Shown here: piece by piece, positions 9,934-19,843 of the stretch
Position numbering within the stretch: the first letter of the stretch is position 1
How the letters are laid out: every line of letters starts with the position of its first letter
From: Pyxidicoccus sp. MSG2
Lineage (GTDB): Bacteria; Myxococcota; Myxococcia; Myxococcales; Myxococcaceae
Length of the DNA: 64,000 nt
Assembly (NCBI RefSeq): GCF_026626705.1
Contig: NZ_JAPNKC010000001.1
Location: 3,534,001-3,598,000 of the forward strand
Direction of reading: 5' to 3'
Made by a program: the position numbers and the translations under genes
Notes under the pieces: generated by a model
The model's input: the letters and a program-made list of their open reading frames with translations, nothing else
Database searches by the model: none
What the model was told of the DNA's origin: nothing

Positions 9934-10800
9934 ATGGGTTTCTGGAGCGACCTCTTCGGCGGCGGAAAGAAGCAGGAGCCTGACGCCGGCACACCGGGCA
10001 CGGAGCCACCGGCCGCGAAGGCGGAAGGCGCCCCGGCGCCGAAGCCTGAACCCGCACCGAAGCCGAAGCCGAAGCCGGAGCCCCGCAAGCAACAGCAGCA
10101 GCAAGAGGAGGACGAGGACATGGAGGGCGTGCAGCGGCTGTTGTCCCGGAAGGTGGAGCGGGTGCTGGAGCAGCTCGGCGCGCTGGCGGCGCGGGCGCGC
10201 ACGGGTGAGGAGGTGCCGTCGCTCACCGTCACGCTGCACCTGGCGCACGGGCACTCGATGACGGGCGAGGTGGTGGACTACGTCCCGCGCGAGTCGGTGC
10301 TGATGGCGCTGGGCAAGGAGGGACTGCTCCGGTCCGCGTCGGTGGCCTACGTGGACCTGACCACGGTGGTGGCGGTGTCGGTGGGCAACGCGGACAAGCT
10401 GCTGGACCTCGCGCCGCTGGTGCGGCCGAACCCCACGCGGCAGGACCTGATGTCGCTGATGGAGAAGCTGCCGCACGCAATCACCGAACAGTTCTGGCCG
10501 GGCGAGGCGGCGCTGGGCGGCCGCCCGCTGCGCTTCGAGGTGGACTGGGTGGGGCTGGACGACGAGCCGGGCCGCCGCGCGCTGGAGGCGGCGATGAATG
10601 TCGCGGGCCACGCGCTGCGCGCGCTCGCCCAGGAGCAGGGGCGCGAGGTGTTGCGCCGCATCATCACCGTGCGCTTCATCAAGGGGCGCGACACGCGCGC
10701 CGCCGTGGAGGGAGAGACGGGCACGGTGACGGTGGCCCCGGGCTCCGCGGACCCGACGGTGTCCAGCTTCCGCAAGGCCTTCGCCGCCGCCCTCAGATGA
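9934..10800 (+). CDS. Hypothetical protein with acidic/proline linker, co-transcribed with kdsB
   Basis: 288 residues, no recognised family. An N-terminal amphipathic motif, MGFWSDLFGGGKK, precedes a Pro/Lys-Pro and Gln/Glu-rich low-complexity linker (about 14-65). A compact alpha/beta domain follows, with a small beta-barrel-like section (LTVTLHLAHGHSMTGEVVDY) and a C-terminal ITVRFIKG strand. There is no signal peptide or membrane segment. It starts 2 bp after kdsB and its 3' end overlaps the convergent aldo/keto reductase gene by 8 bp. The N-terminal hydrophobic-aromatic patch could contact a membrane or partner protein, which is speculation. Confidence 0.8.
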   Translation: MGFWSDLFGGGKKQEPDAGTPGTEPPAAKAEGAPAPKPEPAPKPKPKPEPRKQQQQQEEDEDMEGVQRLLSRKVERVLEQLGALAARARTGEEVPSLTVTLHLAHGHSMTGEVVDYVPRESVLMALGKEGLLRSASVAYVDLTTVVAVSVGNADKLLDLAPLVRPNPTRQDLMSLMEKLPHAITEQFWPGEAALGGRPLRFEVDWVGLDDEPGRRALEAAMNVAGHALRALAQEQGREVLRRIITVRFIKGRDTRAAVEGETGTVTVAPGSADPTVSSFRKAFAAALR

Positions 10801-11641
10801 CGGGCAGCTCGCCGCTGTCGGGGCCGAGCGGGAAGGCCGCGTCGATGCGGGCCAGCTCCTCGGCGGACAGCTTCAGCGACGCGGCCGCGGCGTTGTCGCG
10901 CATGTGGGCCTCGCGGCTGGCCTTGGGAATGGCGAACAGCGAGGGCCGGCGCACGAGGAACCGCAGCGCCACCTGGTACGGGCTGACGCCGTGCGCGCGG
11001 GCAATGGCCCCCAGCACCTTGCCGCCCTTGCTGTCAGGCTGGGGGAAGTTGCCGTTGCCGAAGGGGCTGTAGCCCACCACCGCCACGCCCCGCGCCTCGC
11101 ACCACGGAAGCACTCCGTGCTCAATCGCCCGCTCCTCCAGGTGATACAGCACCTGGTTGCAGGCGATGCGGCCCGGCCCTGACAGGGCGAGCGCTTCTTC
11201 CAGTTCCTCCACGCCGAAGTTGCTCACGCCCCACGAGCGAATCTTCCCGTCCGCCACCAGCTTCTCGAAGGCGCGCACCGTGTCCTCCAGCGGGTGCGGC
11301 CCCGGCCAGTGCAGCAGGTAGCAGTCCAGCCTGTCGGTGCGCAGCCGCTTCAGGCTCCGCTCACACGCGGCCAGCGTGCCCGCGTAGGAGGCGTTGGAGG
11401 GCATCACCTTCGACACGAGGAACACCTCGTCGCGGCGGCCGGCAATCGCCTCGGAGACAATGGTCTCCTCCACCCGGCCGTGCCCGTACAGCTCGGCCGT
11501 GTCCACGTGCGTCAGGCCCAGGTCCAACCCGGTCCGGAGCGCGCGGATGGCGCCTGCCCGGTCGTCCTCCTCCATCTGCCACGTCCCCTGCCCCAGCACG
11601 GGAACCCGCACACCGGTGCCACCAAACGGGTGCTTCTCCAT
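10793..11641 (-). CDS. Aldo/keto reductase
   Basis: 282 residues, TIM-barrel oxidoreductase using NADPH to reduce carbonyls. The catalytic tetrad is visible: Asp and Tyr in VDTAELYGHGRVEE, Lys in FLVSKVMPSN, His in YLLHWPGPHP. The start was set at the ATG of MEKHPFGG; the upstream extension is non-homologous. Substrate unknown. Divergent from the ABC exporter gene. Confidence 0.92.
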   Translation of the reverse strand: MEKHPFGGTGVRVPVLGQGTWQMEEDDRAGAIRALRTGLDLGLTHVDTAELYGHGRVEETIVSEAIAGRRDEVFLVSKVMPSNASYAGTLAACERSLKRLRTDRLDCYLLHWPGPHPLEDTVRAFEKLVADGKIRSWGVSNFGVEELEEALALSGPGRIACNQVLYHLEERAIEHGVLPWCEARGVAVVGYSPFGNGNFPQPDSKGGKVLGAIARAHGVSPYQVALRFLVRRPSLFAIPKASREAHMRDNAAAASLKLSAEELARIDAAFPLGPDSGELPVI

Positions 11642-11748
11642 CACACACCTCGCTGTCGAGCCATCCGCCCGAGAAGGATTAACACCGCCCAGGAGGACTG
11701 GCAGCCCCCTGGAGTGCACGCCCGGAGGGCCCGCGTTAGTCTCCTGCG

Positions 11749-13515
11749 GTGTCTTCCCCAGAAAAGTCCGCCACGCCCCAGCTCCCCGCCAGCGTCACAG
11801 TGAGCCGCCTGCTCGCCCTGGCGCGGCCGGAGATTCCCACCCTCATCGCCGGCACCTTCTTCCTGCTCGTGAGTAGCGCGTCGATGCTCGCCTACCCGCG
11901 CGCCGTCGGCGACCTGGTGGACGAGGCCCTCCACACGCGCAGCCAGCAGATGCTCAACGGGCTCGCGCTGACGATGCTCGCCGTCTTCGTGGTGCAGGGC
12001 GTGGCCATGGCGCTGCGCGCCTACTACTTCAACACCGCCGGCGAGCGCGTGGTGGCGCGGCTGCGCAAGGACCTCTTCCGCGCGCTGCTGTCGCAGGAGA
12101 TTGCCTTCTTCGACGGGCGCCGCACCGGCGAGCTCACCAGCCGGCTCGCCTCGGACACCACCGTCCTGCAGAACACCGTCACCGCCAACATCTCCATGGC
12201 CCTGCGCTACACCATGCAGATTGTCGGCGGCGTGGCGCTCCTCTTCTACACGTCCGCGCAGCTCACCGGCGTCATGCTCGCCACCATCCCCGCCGTGGCG
12301 GTGGGCGGGGTGGTCTACGGCCGCCGCGTGCGCGCCATCTCTCGCCAGGTGCAGGACGCGTTGGCGGCCAGCAACGAGGTGGCCGAGGAGGACCTGTCCG
12401 GCATCCGCACCGTGCGCTCCTTCGCCGCCGAGCACACCGAGGTGGAGCGCTACGGCACCGCCATGGACCGCTCCTTCTCGCTCGCCCGGGAGCGCACGCG
12501 CCAGTCCGCCATCTTCATGGGTGTCGTCTCCATCGTCGGCTACGGCGCCATCGCCGCGGTGCTCTGGTTCGGCGGCCGGCTGGTGGTGCAGGGGCAGTTG
12601 AGCGTGGGCGAGCTCACCTCGTTCCTCATGTACACCATGCTGGTGGCCTTCTCCTTCAGCGCCCTGGCGGACCTGTGGGCGGACTTCATGCGCGCCAGCG
12701 GCGCCGCGGACCGCGTCTTCGAATTGATGGACCGCAAGCCCGCCATCGCCTCCGGCGGCGCGAGCCTGCCGGAGGTGCGCGGCCACGTGGAGTTCCGCGA
12801 CGTGCGCTTCGCCTACCCCACGCGCCCCGACATCACCGTGCTCCAGGGACTCAACCTGGAATTGCGCCCTGGTGAAGTGGTGGCGGTGGTGGGCCCCTCG
12901 GGCGCCGGCAAGTCCACGCTGGCCTCGCTGCTGTCGCGCTTCTATGACCCACAGGGCGGCGCGGTGCTGCTGGACGGCCACCCGCTCACCTCGCTGGACC
13001 CGGAGTGGCTGCGCCGCAACATCGGCATGGTGGCGCAGGAGCCGCAATTGTTCTCCTGTTCCATCGCGGACAACATCCGCTACGGCCGGCCGGACGCCAC
13101 CGACGCGCAGGTGGAAGAGGCCGCCCGCGCCGCCAACGCCCACGCCTACATCCAGCGCTTCCCGGAGGCCTACCGCACCCAGGTGGGCGAGCGCGGCGTG
13201 CAATTGTCCGGCGGCCAGAAGCAGCGCGTGGCCATTGCCCGCGCCGTGCTGAAGGACCCGCGCCTGCTCATCCTCGACGAGGCCACCAGCGCCCTCGACG
13301 CGGAGAGCGAGCACCTGGTGAAGGACGCGCTCGAGCGCCTCATGAAGGGCCGCACCACCCTCATCATCGCCCACCGCCTGTCCACCGTGGCCAACGCGGA
13401 CCGCGTGCTGGTGCTGGAGGGCGGCCACATCATCCAGAGCGGCACCCACTCCGCCCTCATGGGCCAGGACGGCCTCTACCGCCGGCTGGTGGAGCGTCAG
13501 TTCGTCGCCGCCTGA
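11749..13515 (+). CDS. ABC exporter, fused membrane and ATPase domains (MsbA/TAP-like half transporter)
   Basis: 588 residues: six predicted transmembrane helices (about 20-310), then an ATP-binding domain with Walker A GPSGAGKST (about 382-390), signature LSGGQKQRVAIARA and Walker B LLILDEATSALD. It is a type IV exporter half-transporter that should homodimerise. Similarity is to lipid/multidrug/peptide exporters, and substrate cannot be fixed; surrounding envelope genes make lipid A export possible but unproven. The start is GTG 11749. It is monocistronic and followed by a structured 310-bp intergenic region. Confidence 0.92.
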   Translation: MSSPEKSATPQLPASVTVSRLLALARPEIPTLIAGTFFLLVSSASMLAYPRAVGDLVDEALHTRSQQMLNGLALTMLAVFVVQGVAMALRAYYFNTAGERVVARLRKDLFRALLSQEIAFFDGRRTGELTSRLASDTTVLQNTVTANISMALRYTMQIVGGVALLFYTSAQLTGVMLATIPAVAVGGVVYGRRVRAISRQVQDALAASNEVAEEDLSGIRTVRSFAAEHTEVERYGTAMDRSFSLARERTRQSAIFMGVVSIVGYGAIAAVLWFGGRLVVQGQLSVGELTSFLMYTMLVAFSFSALADLWADFMRASGAADRVFELMDRKPAIASGGASLPEVRGHVEFRDVRFAYPTRPDITVLQGLNLELRPGEVVAVVGPSGAGKSTLASLLSRFYDPQGGAVLLDGHPLTSLDPEWLRRNIGMVAQEPQLFSCSIADNIRYGRPDATDAQVEEAARAANAHAYIQRFPEAYRTQVGERGVQLSGGQKQRVAIARAVLKDPRLLILDEATSALDAESEHLVKDALERLMKGRTTLIIAHRLSTVANADRVLVLEGGHIIQSGTHSALMGQDGLYRRLVERQFVAA

Positions 13516-13612
13516 ACGCTTGCCCTCCCTACAGCCCCGGTAATGGGGCCAAGGAGTATGGCGCGGGATTTCGGGCGGGATTAGATCCGGGTCCTCGAAA
13601 GGAGGTGATGCC

Positions 13613-13660
13613 TTGACCGACAGCAACTCCAAGGCGTCCACCTCCGCTTCGCTGGCCTGA
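13613..13660 (+). CDS. Candidate 15-residue microprotein with near-perfect Shine-Dalgarno
   Basis: The 310-bp gap at 13516-13825 holds this short frame. TTG at 13613 follows AAAGGAGGTGAT (13598-13609), a 12-base match to the 16S anti-Shine-Dalgarno, with 7 bases between GGAGG and the start. It encodes a Ser/Thr/Ala-rich peptide ending SLA, then TGA. Nineteen bases after the stop begins a strong nested terminator. Strong initiation signal, short frame and dedicated terminator argue for a discrete transcript. It may be a microprotein, a leader peptide or an RNA that titrates ribosomes. No homologue is recognised. Confidence 0.45.
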   Translation: MTDSNSKASTSASLA

Positions 13661-13678
13661 AAAGGCCGCGCAAGCGGT

Positions 13679-13741
13679 GGCAGACGCTGGCAGTTCGGGC
13701 CCGTTCCCGCCTCGGTGGGGACGGGCCTTTTTACGTCTGCC
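13679..13741 (+). terminator. Nested intrinsic terminator
   Basis: The inner stem is 13698-13704 with 13721-13727, extended by CCC/GGG, followed by five Ts (13728-13732). An outer 8-bp stem (13679-13686 with 13734-13741) encloses the whole. It ends the transcript carrying the 15-codon frame and possibly ABC exporter read-through. Confidence 0.85.
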
Positions 13742-13825
13742 CGGGAATGCCCACCCGACCTCCCTGTTCCGACGCCCCGGGGGGAGTGGCCGACCCATCA
13801 CGTTCCAAAGCCGGGAGTCTCCGCC

Positions 13826-14059
13826 GTGTCCATCACCCCTTGCCCCAGCCCCCTGCCCACCGCCCTCCGTGACGAGGAGGCCGTGGATACGCAGCGCAAC
13901 CTGTTCTGCCCCAACTACGACGCCTGCCTGCACCTGGTCGTCAAGCGCGGCTGGGAGGGGTGGAGCTGCCGCAACTGCGACCTCCGCCAGTTCCGCGTCG
14001 GCCAGCCGACCGCCCGGGAATTCGCCCAGTCCCGCCCCGGTGGTTGGGACGGCAACTGA
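13826..14059 (+). CDS. Small Cys-rich protein, possible zinc ribbon
   Basis: 77 residues if started at GTG 13826, which has a GGGAG site upstream. The central segment has CPNYDAC and, 17 residues later, CRNC: four cysteines suited to one zinc site. The surrounding pattern (LVVKRGWEGWSC) recalls short zinc-ribbon proteins. No enzymatic motif. It lies 72 bp before pyrG on the same strand. A longer in-frame start at 13715 would fall inside the terminator and is disfavoured. Confidence 0.6.
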   Translation: MSITPCPSPLPTALRDEEAVDTQRNLFCPNYDACLHLVVKRGWEGWSCRNCDLRQFRVGQPTAREFAQSRPGGWDGN

Positions 14060-16608
<2,549 letters not shown>

Positions 16609-16642
16609 TGCGGCTGCGATACGGGGAGGAGCCAGGCAAGCC

Positions 16643-17245
16643 ATGGTGACGGAAGCGCCTTCCAAACCTGGAAAGGAAGAGCTCACGTCTCGCGCGGCGA
16701 GGGTCCGCCTGCTCGTCTTCGACGTGGACGGGGTCCTCACCGATGGCGGCCTGTATTATGGCGCCCAGGGTGAGCTGATGAAGCGCTTCGACGTGAAGGA
16801 CGGACACGCCCTGGTCATGGCCCGCCTGTCGGGCCTGCCCGCCGCCGTCCTCACCGCCCGCACCTCGAGCATCGTGGAGGTCCGCGGACGGGAGCTGGGG
16901 TTGGCGGCCGTATTCCAAGGCCGCCGCGACAAGGGTGCCGCACTGGACGAGCTGCTCCAGCAGCTCGCTGTCCCCCCTGAGGCCTGCGCCTACATGGGAG
17001 ACGACCACAACGACCTGGCCCCGCTTTCACGCGTGGGGCTGGCCGCGTGTCCCGCGGATGCGGTTCCAGAGGTGCGTCAGGAGGTCCACTTCGTTACGCA
17101 GAGTCCAGGCGGCAGAGGGGCCGCTCGGGAGCTCGTGGAGCTCTGCCTCAAGGCCAGTGGCCGCTGGGACGACGCAGTGGGTCTCATGAGAGGGGCTGAT
17201 GGACGCGGTGCGCAGAGAGTTGAACAAACCCCGTATTCAAGGTAG
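16643..17245 (+). CDS. kdsC: 3-deoxy-manno-octulosonate-8-phosphate phosphatase (KdsC-type HAD)
   Basis: 200 residues. It removes phosphate from Kdo-8-phosphate, between KdsA and KdsB. The HAD nucleophile motif FDVDGVLTDGGLYY (about 30-43), LTAR (motif II), Lys in RRDKGAAL and GDDHNDLA (motif IV) match tetrameric C0-type phosphatases without a cap domain. An N-terminal extension of about 20 residues and a C-terminal tail of about 30 exceed the E. coli core. A GGAGGAG site lies 13 bases before ATG 16643. Confidence 0.94.
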   Translation: MVTEAPSKPGKEELTSRAARVRLLVFDVDGVLTDGGLYYGAQGELMKRFDVKDGHALVMARLSGLPAAVLTARTSSIVEVRGRELGLAAVFQGRRDKGAALDELLQQLAVPPEACAYMGDDHNDLAPLSRVGLAACPADAVPEVRQEVHFVTQSPGGRGAARELVELCLKASGRWDDAVGLMRGADGRGAQRVEQTPYSR

Positions 17246-17296
17246 GTGAATTACTCCATGGGCAGCGGAATGATGCAGCAAGAGGGGAGTACGGCG

Positions 17297-17878
17297 ATGA
17301 CGGACCAGCTCTACACGACGCACGACATCAGTCGTTTGCTTCAGGTGGATCCGTCCACGGTGAGCAAGTGGATTGACCGCGGCATCCTGATGGCTTTCAG
17401 GACGCCGGGTGGCCATCGCCGGGTGCGCTCGGCGGACCTGCGCACGTTCCTCATCACCCATCAGATGCCGGTGCCCGAGGAGCTGGGCAGCGGGACGGTG
17501 CGGCTCTTGGTGGTGGACGACGAGCGTCCGGTGCTGGAGGCCATCAAGCGCGCGTTCAAGCCGTATGCGGCGCAGGTGGAGCTGCAGACGACGACGAGCG
17601 GCGTGGAGGCCCTGCTGCTGGTGTCCGAGCAGAAGCCGCACGGCATGATCATCGACCTCAACATGCCGGACATCGACGGCCTCGAGGTCTGCCGGCGCAT
17701 CCGCGCGCGCAAGCAGATGGAGGGCGTGCGGCTCATCACCATGACGTCCCTGCACTCGCCCGAGGTGGTGGACCAGTCGAAGCAGGCCGGCGCGCTCGCG
17801 TGCATGGCCAAGCCGCTGGACGTGCAGGAGGTGCTGGAGCTGTTCCGCGTGCCGCTGGCGCTGAGCGCCAAGCGCTAG
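17297..17878 (+). CDS. Regulator with N-terminal MerR/excisionase-type HTH and C-terminal receiver domain
   Basis: 193 residues. A short winged-helix domain of the MerR/BldC/excisionase type (about 5-55: TTHDISRLLQVDPSTVSKWI and TPGGHRRV) precedes a CheY-like receiver (about 70-188) with acidic VDDE, phospho-acceptor Asp in IIDLNMP, and Lys in MAKPLD. The domain order is the reverse of common response regulators. ATG 17297 was chosen for its AGAGGGGAG site 6-7 bases upstream; in-frame GTG 17246 and ATG 17258, 17270 and 17273 lack one. It starts about 50 bp after kdsC, with no kinase gene nearby. Confidence 0.9.
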   Translation: MTDQLYTTHDISRLLQVDPSTVSKWIDRGILMAFRTPGGHRRVRSADLRTFLITHQMPVPEELGSGTVRLLVVDDERPVLEAIKRAFKPYAAQVELQTTTSGVEALLLVSEQKPHGMIIDLNMPDIDGLEVCRRIRARKQMEGVRLITMTSLHSPEVVDQSKQAGALACMAKPLDVQEVLELFRVPLALSAKR

Positions 17879-17886
17879 GAATACAA

Positions 17887-17912
17887 GGCTTCCGCAACCC
17901 CTCGCGGAAGCC
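17887..17912. terminator. Perfect 9-bp hairpin between convergent genes
   Basis: Arms 17887-17895 and 17904-17912 with an 8-base loop, starting 9 bases after the regulator stop. There is no T-run. The convergent hsp20 gene ends at 17984. Confidence 0.65.
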
Positions 17913-17983
17913 CCAGGGAAGTGGAGAGGAAGCCGCGCCCGTCATGCTGGCAGCGGCCTCCGTGGAACGGGTCTGCGCGCGGG

Positions 17984-18427
17984 TCAGCCCTGGACCTTCA
18001 CTTCGATGACGCGGGGCTTGGACTCCTCGCGCCGGGGCAGCGTCAGCGTCAGCACGCCCTGCTCGTACTTCGCCTCCACCTTGGAGGCGTCCACGGTGTC
18101 CGGCAGCGCGAACGAGCGCGCGAAGCCGCCGAAGCCGCGCTCCTGGCGGCGCACGGTGACGCCCTCGGCCTTCGGCTCCGCCCTGCGCTCGGCCTGCACG
18201 GTGAGGACGTCGTTCTCCACCTTCACCTGGATGGCCTTCGCGTCGAGCCCGGGCATGTCGAGGTGCAGCGTCAGGCCGGCCTCGGACTCGAGGATGTCCG
18301 CCGCGGGCACGCGCTCACGCGGGGCCTGGCGCCACACCGGCTGCGTCAGCTCGCGGAAGAGGGAGTCGAAGTCGCGCATCAGCGGGTTGACGACGACGGC
18401 GGAGTTGAACGGGTTGCGGGTCTGCAT
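17984..18427 (-). CDS. Hsp20/alpha-crystallin family small heat-shock protein
   Basis: 147 residues, typical for bacterial small heat-shock proteins, ATP-independent holdases that form oligomers. The alpha-crystallin domain (about 45-140) has the LTLHLDMPGLD strand, GFGGFARSFALPDTVD and the YEQGVLTLTLPR region. The terminal I-x-V segment (IEVKV) fits the oligomerisation motif. The start at MQTRNPFN has GGAG upstream. Myxobacteria carry several Hsp20 paralogues, some linked to spores; which one this is cannot be told. Confidence 0.93.
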   Translation of the reverse strand: MQTRNPFNSAVVVNPLMRDFDSLFRELTQPVWRQAPRERVPAADILESEAGLTLHLDMPGLDAKAIQVKVENDVLTVQAERRAEPKAEGVTVRRQERGFGGFARSFALPDTVDASKVEAKYEQGVLTLTLPRREESKPRVIEVKVQG

Positions 18428-18643
18428 GGTCTTCTCCTGTTCGTGTCGCCCGTTCGGGCGCACGTCATGAACGGCAAAGGGTTGTCCTGGTTCGCGGTCG
18501 CCGCGGCCCCCACCGGGCTCCAGCGCCGCCTCACAAGACTCAAGAGAACCATGGTTGAAGACGTGTCAAGCAACGCCCCCGCGCCGCGGGGCGCCCCCTC
18601 CACGCGCGTCCTGCCCGCCCGCCTGCCCTCCTGCCGGGCCGCC

Positions 18644-18838
18644 TCAGTCGTCGTCGCGCCCCAGGTGGACGGAGACGCTGTCCTCCTCGCGGGACACGTG
18701 GACATTCCAGGGCCGGCAGCACACCGGACAGTCCTCGACGTACGTCTCCGAGTGGGCGCCAATGGGGTCCACGTCGACCTCCACCTCCTCACCACAGTAG
18801 GGACAGACCCGGGAGGCGGCTTCCGCGAAGGGTTGCAT
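18644..18838 (-). CDS. CPXCG motif-containing small zinc protein
   Basis: 64 residues from ATG 18838, chosen for AGGAAG 7 bases upstream; two in-frame ATGs upstream would add 10-13 residues. It carries CPYCGE near the N-terminus and EDCPVCCRPWNV after about 25 residues, which is the short Cys-rich CPXCG family. Two CxxC pairs suggest one structural zinc. Function unknown. It lies 216 bp upstream of hsp20 on the same strand. Confidence 0.82.
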   Translation of the reverse strand: MQPFAEAASRVCPYCGEEVEVDVDPIGAHSETYVEDCPVCCRPWNVHVSREEDSVSVHLGRDDD

Positions 18839-18918
18839 GGGGTGCTTCCTGCCTTTCGGGGCGGGCATGTGCGTCATGGACTGAGCGTCCGCCCTTTCAG
18901 ACGGTAGACTCCCGGACC

Positions 18919-19788
18919 ATGGCTGCTCCTTCCCGGAATCGCATCGGAGAAATCCTCGTCAAGGCACGCGTCATCGACGACCTGCAGCTGCGCAGCGCGC
19001 TCGCCACGCAGGACCAGTGGGGCGGACGCCTGTCGCGCATCGTCGCGGACCTGGGGCTGGCCAGCGAGGAGACCATCGCCGAGGCCATCTGCCAGGGCAT
19101 GGGCATGCAGCGCGTGCAGTTGGGCAACATCACCCGGGACGCGGGCGCGCTCGCGCGGGTGGACGTGAGCCTGGCGGAGCAGAAGGGCGTCTTCCCGGTG
19201 GGCCTGAAGGACAACGGCAAGACGCTGGTGCTGGCCATGGCGGACCCCACGGACCTGGCCACCATCGACCAGGTGGTGGCGAAGAGCCGCGCCCGCGTGG
19301 TCGTCATGGTGGCGAGCGAGCGGGAAATCGAGCACGCCATCCTGCGCCACTACCGGGGCCAGGAGCCGGTGTCGAGCACGCGCGCTGGCGGCTTCCGGCC
19401 CCAGAAGAACAGCAGCGAGTTCGAGGACCAGGGAGACGACGACGACTTCAAGGTCGTCGACATGAGCGGCAAGACGGTGGTGAAGCGCATCGCCGACATC
19501 CTCCCGCCGGAGTCACCCGCCGCCGCGCCCCCGCCTCCTCCCGTCGCCGCGCGCGCCGCGGAGAAGCCCGCCCCGCCCGTCGCCAACTCGAGCGCCGCGG
19601 ACATCCTCGATGAAATCCTCGCGGGCGGCACGCCCACGTCCGAGTGGACGGACGAGGACCTGCAGCGGCTCCAGACGGTGCAGCAGAACCAGGAGAAGAG
19701 CTCCAAGATTCTGCGCGCCCTGCTGGAACTGCTCCTGGAGAAGGGTCAGCTCCAGCAGAAGGAGCTGGCGGCTCGGATGCGGATGTAG
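18919..19788 (+). CDS. GspE/PilB N-terminal domain (MshEN-type) protein without ATPase domain
   Basis: 289 residues. The first about 155 residues match the N-terminal domain of type II secretion/type IV pilus assembly ATPases (IGEILVKARVIDDLQLRSAL; VFPVGLKDNGKTLVLAMADP; a repeated helical unit). MshEN domains can bind cyclic-di-GMP through L/R-rich repeats, and LRSALATQDQWGGRLSRIV has that character. A Pro/Ala linker (about 195-225) then leads to a C-terminal helical segment. No Walker motifs, so it is not a motor. Likely a signalling or adaptor protein; the ligand is unproven. Confidence 0.8.
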   Translation: MAAPSRNRIGEILVKARVIDDLQLRSALATQDQWGGRLSRIVADLGLASEETIAEAICQGMGMQRVQLGNITRDAGALARVDVSLAEQKGVFPVGLKDNGKTLVLAMADPTDLATIDQVVAKSRARVVVMVASEREIEHAILRHYRGQEPVSSTRAGGFRPQKNSSEFEDQGDDDDFKVVDMSGKTVVKRIADILPPESPAAAPPPPPVAARAAEKPAPPVANSSAADILDEILAGGTPTSEWTDEDLQRLQTVQQNQEKSSKILRALLELLLEKGQLQQKELAARMRM

Positions 19789-19791
19789 CTC

Positions 19792-19836
19792 GCGCAGGAC
19801 TTGCGCGTGCACGCACGGACGCGCAGGACTTGCGCG
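19792..19836. terminator. Two identical 16-bp hairpin units between convergent genes
   Basis: The same 16-bp sequence occurs at 19792-19807 and 19821-19836. Each contains GCGCA and TGCGC arms around a 5-base loop. They fill the 55-bp gap between the MshEN-type gene and serB, probably as a duplicated bidirectional terminator. Confidence 0.6.
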
Positions 19837-19843
19837 CGTCGCT

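Noticed and set aside
18564..18569. TTGACA on the minus strand upstream of hsp20 near an AACCATGGTT palindrome
   Set aside because: No -10 element at 16-18 bases spacing, and the distance to the hsp20 start is about 137 bp; not enough for a promoter call.
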